DNA of 64,000 nt from Arthrobacter rhombi (lineage in GTDB: Bacteria; Actinomycetota; Actinomycetes; Actinomycetales; Micrococcaceae), in the NCBI RefSeq assembly GCF_900163545.1, contig NZ_FUHW01000020.1:82609-146608 (forward strand). Direction: 5' to 3'. Shown here piece after piece: positions 62,021-64,000 of this stretch (its first letter is position 1; the number at the start of each line of letters is the position of its first letter). The position numbers were made by a program, and so were the translations under genes. The notes under the pieces are model-generated. The model did not search any database. It was not told the DNA's origin and saw nothing but the letters and a program-made list of their open reading frames with translations.

Positions 62021-63421
62021 ATGCACCGCGAGCACCAAGAACCCCAAACCACACCAACCCCGCCCCCCTCCGTCTCTCGTGCCACCTTGCGGAAAGTCAC
62101 GTTCGCCGCCGGCGCTGGAACCGTGGTTGAGTGGTTCGATTTCGCCGTCTATGGCTTCATGGCACCCATCCTGGCTCGGGCTTTCTTCCCCGAAGGCGAT
62201 CCGGTTGTGGCCCTATTGCAGACCTTCGCGGTCTTCGCGGTCGCCTTTGCCCTACGACCGGTCGGAGGGGCCTTCTTCGGACGGCTGGGGGACCGGATCG
62301 GACGCAAACGCGTCCTGACCCTGACCGTTCTGCTGATGTCGGGATCCACGTTGGCCATCGGACTAATGCCGGTCTACGCCACCATCGGGATCTGGTCGGC
62401 AGTGTTGCTGACCTTGGCCCGGAGCCTGCAAGGCTTCTCCGCTGGCGGTGAATACGCCGGCGCCGTCACCTACGTCATCGAACACGCCCCGCAAGGGGAG
62501 CGGTCCCGGCACTCGAGCTGGATGCCGGCAGCCACCTTCGGATCCTTCGCCGCAGCAGCCCTTTTGTCCTACCTGCTTGCCGCCAACCTCAGCGCGGGGC
62601 AAATGGACGCCTGGGGATGGCGAATCCCCTTCCTCGTGGCAGGGCCCCTGGGCTTGGTGGCCTTCTACATCCGACAGCGGCTCGATGAAAGCCCGCTGTT
62701 CAAGGCAGTGGCCGAATCACAAACAACCGAACATGCCCCCTTATCGCATACCTTCCGCTCACAATGGCGGACCATGGCCCTGTTGGCCGGCTACATCTCG
62801 CTGACCGCGCTCTCCTTCTATACCTTCTCGACATACATGACGACATTCCTGCGCGAAGTAGTGGGCCTGCCCTCCGCTCAGGTCCTGCTCTCGAACGTTC
62901 TGGCACTGCTTTTCGCTGCAGCCTTGTGCCCGTTCGTTGGCCGGATCTGCGACCGGGTCGGACGCAAGCGGACGATGTATGCCTCGGTGATTCTGCTCGG
63001 CGTGCTGGCCATCCCGGCTTATCAGTTGGCGGCCGGGGGAGGATTTGGCTCCGCTTTGGCGGCCCAGGTCATGCTCGCCGTGGGTGCGGTGACCGCCAAC
63101 GTAGTGACAGCCGTGTTGCTGTGTGAGGTCTTCCCGACCGCCGTGCGGTATACGGCTTCGGCCATTACCTACAACGTCAGCTATGCCATCTTTGGTGGAA
63201 CCGCACCCTTCGTAGCGACCTGGCTGATCGCAGCCACCGGGAACAAGATGGCACCGGCGATCTACCTGACGGTGATCGCCGCCGGGGCGTTGATCGCGGC
63301 CTTGTTCCTGAAGGAGACCAACAACCGCTCCTTCGCCGAAGAAGACGCCGCCGCCATGGGGGCCGGCAATCGGGAACCAAATGGAAGCCAGTCGAAACAG
63401 CGGCCAAAAGTCTCACGATAA
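62021..63421 (+). CDS. MFS transporter, metabolite:H+ symporter (MHS) group
   Basis: 466 residues, twelve membrane segments, ribosome site GGGAGT before the ATG. MHS signatures: AGTVVEWFDFAVYGFMAPIL in the first helix, GRLGDRIGRKRVL between helices 2 and 3, and SAGGEYAGAVTYVIEHAP. The group carries carboxylates, betaines and related compounds. It closes the creatinine/hydantoin region and may import one of its substrates. I saw no copy of the operator directly in front. Confidence 0.88.
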   Translation: MHREHQEPQTTPTPPPSVSRATLRKVTFAAGAGTVVEWFDFAVYGFMAPILARAFFPEGDPVVALLQTFAVFAVAFALRPVGGAFFGRLGDRIGRKRVLTLTVLLMSGSTLAIGLMPVYATIGIWSAVLLTLARSLQGFSAGGEYAGAVTYVIEHAPQGERSRHSSWMPAATFGSFAAAALLSYLLAANLSAGQMDAWGWRIPFLVAGPLGLVAFYIRQRLDESPLFKAVAESQTTEHAPLSHTFRSQWRTMALLAGYISLTALSFYTFSTYMTTFLREVVGLPSAQVLLSNVLALLFAAALCPFVGRICDRVGRKRTMYASVILLGVLAIPAYQLAAGGGFGSALAAQVMLAVGAVTANVVTAVLLCEVFPTAVRYTASAITYNVSYAIFGGTAPFVATWLIAATGNKMAPAIYLTVIAAGALIAALFLKETNNRSFAEEDAAAMGAGNREPNGSQSKQRPKVSR

Positions 63422-63476
63422 GCCCCGCTCCAAGTATGGCCGCACAACGAAATAGCGGCACACGGGGGAACATCAT

Positions 63477-63518
63477 GCGGGAGGCTGTAAAGCATCGATA
63501 TGCTTTGCAGCCTCCCGC
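63477..63518. terminator. Terminator hairpin after the MHS gene
   Basis: Nineteen-nt arms (63477-63495, 63500-63518) with one mismatch and a 4-nt loop. Confidence 0.85.
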
Positions 63519-63671
63519 AACTGTGTCTGGCTTCGCCATGAGACGACAAGCTTGTGAACCTTGGCCTCAAGATAGACGGAGTCCCAGATTTCCAAGCATC
63601 TCAACTGTCTCGACTTGGTGTCTTGCATCCCATCGCATACGAGACACTTGCGGGGCGATTTCGTGTACACC

Positions 63672-63956
63672 TCAATTTTCTTTCTGTTTGTAGCCGTGGT
63701 TCTGGTGGGTAACGAAGCGTTCCGGCGCGTTCTCGGCAATTGCAGCAACGGCTGAAGCGAATGTATTCACGCGTTTATCTAGGTAGTCTCCCAGTGCGTC
63801 TGAAGTGACGATGTCGATGTTGAACTTGCCGTCGATCTTCGCTGACTTGAGCTCTCGGGTCATCGTTGCCCACGGAGATTTAACTACTCCAACGGCCGAT
63901 CTGCTTGTGTCCACCGTGAACAGCGGTGCTGAGGTGACGACTAGATGTACTGATCA
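63672..63956 (-). pseudogene. C-terminal part of an unrecognised protein gene
   Basis: About 94 codons are open between two stops. From a GTG at 63914 an 80-residue product begins VDTSRSAVGVVKSPWATMTRE and continues IDGKFNIDIVTSDALGDYLD, ending THQNHGYKQKEN. The codons before the GTG (HLVVTSAPLFT) also look coding, so this is probably the tail of a larger gene cut by the stop at 63956. Family not recognised. It is AT-richer than the MHS gene. Confidence 0.45.
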
Positions 63957-64000
63957 GGGACGTTAGTTAAACGATTGATGGGTGGCTGGTTCCCGATAGC
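63945..64000 (-). repeat. Inverted repeat copy R
   Basis: Reverse complement resembles 47505-47560, with an exact 18-nt core. It may continue beyond the window. Confidence 0.6.

Noticed and set aside
1..64000. Search for CRISPR arrays, rRNA and tRNA genes
   Set aside because: No regularly spaced repeats and no cloverleaf or rRNA-like stretches were noticed on either strand.

Overview
The window is high-GC actinobacterial DNA, most like Arthrobacter or a close Micrococcaceae relative. This rests on the base composition, frequent GTG starts, a tripartite tricarboxylate transporter with a CitA/DcuS-type sensor, a CmtR-like metal sensor, and two copies of an N-carbamoylsarcosine amidase that closely resembles, from memory, the characterised Arthrobacter enzyme. 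I see no rRNA, tRNA or CRISPR array. Several blocks are accessory DNA.

Layout. 1-4.1 kb: a heterodimeric ABC exporter (first half-gene cut by the window edge) in one operon with a flavin-dependent luciferase-like oxidoreductase. 4.1-10.0 kb: a Crp/Fnr regulator and a minus-strand heavy-metal block with two HMA-type small proteins, a CopB-like P-type ATPase (CPH motif) and a second P-type ATPase with an unusual CPG motif. Two Fnr-like palindromes lie upstream of the HMA genes. 10.3-18.6 kb: a NERD-domain protein, a CitAB-like two-component system divergent from tctCBA, and a sugar-lactone oxidase whose 3' end is also present as a fragment on the other side of the Tct block. 18.9-32.0 kb: a HIRAN protein, a shattered D-threonine aldolase/D-serine dehydratase-like pseudogene, then a minus-strand defence operon: HTH plus degenerate N6-methylase, hsdM, hsdS, hsdR and an RloC-like anticodon nuclease.

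32.3-44.2 kb is a complete Tn3-family transposon (34-bp terminal inverted repeats with one mismatch, perfect 5-bp target duplication ATCAT). It carries tnpA, tnpR, a CmtR-like sensor with a P-type ATPase, lspA, a DsbA-like/VKOR thiol-oxidising pair, and merB-merA-merR. It split a gene in two; removing the transposon and one ATCAT restores a continuous 171-codon reading frame. 44.2-49.5 kb holds small membrane-anchored proteins (one with a TM2 domain), an ARPP-1-like protein and a DUF262/DUF1524 (GmrSD-like) restriction protein.

49.5-64 kb is a creatinine/N-methylhydantoin catabolic region: two near-identical N-carbamoylsarcosine amidase genes, two decayed amidase relics, a fused HyuA-HyuB ATP-dependent hydantoinase, two MFS transporters and an IclR regulator. 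Five intergenic sites share one architecture, GTTGCT-N5-AGCAAC-N3-GTTGCT-N5-AGCAAC. One lies before each of the four amidase loci (the one before the first relic also lies behind iclR, on the divergent side) and one before the hydantoinase. This is a likely operator for a tetrameric IclR protein. The inferred pathway is N-methylhydantoin to N-carbamoylsarcosine (hydantoinase) to sarcosine (amidase); creatinine deaminase and sarcosine oxidase are not in the window.
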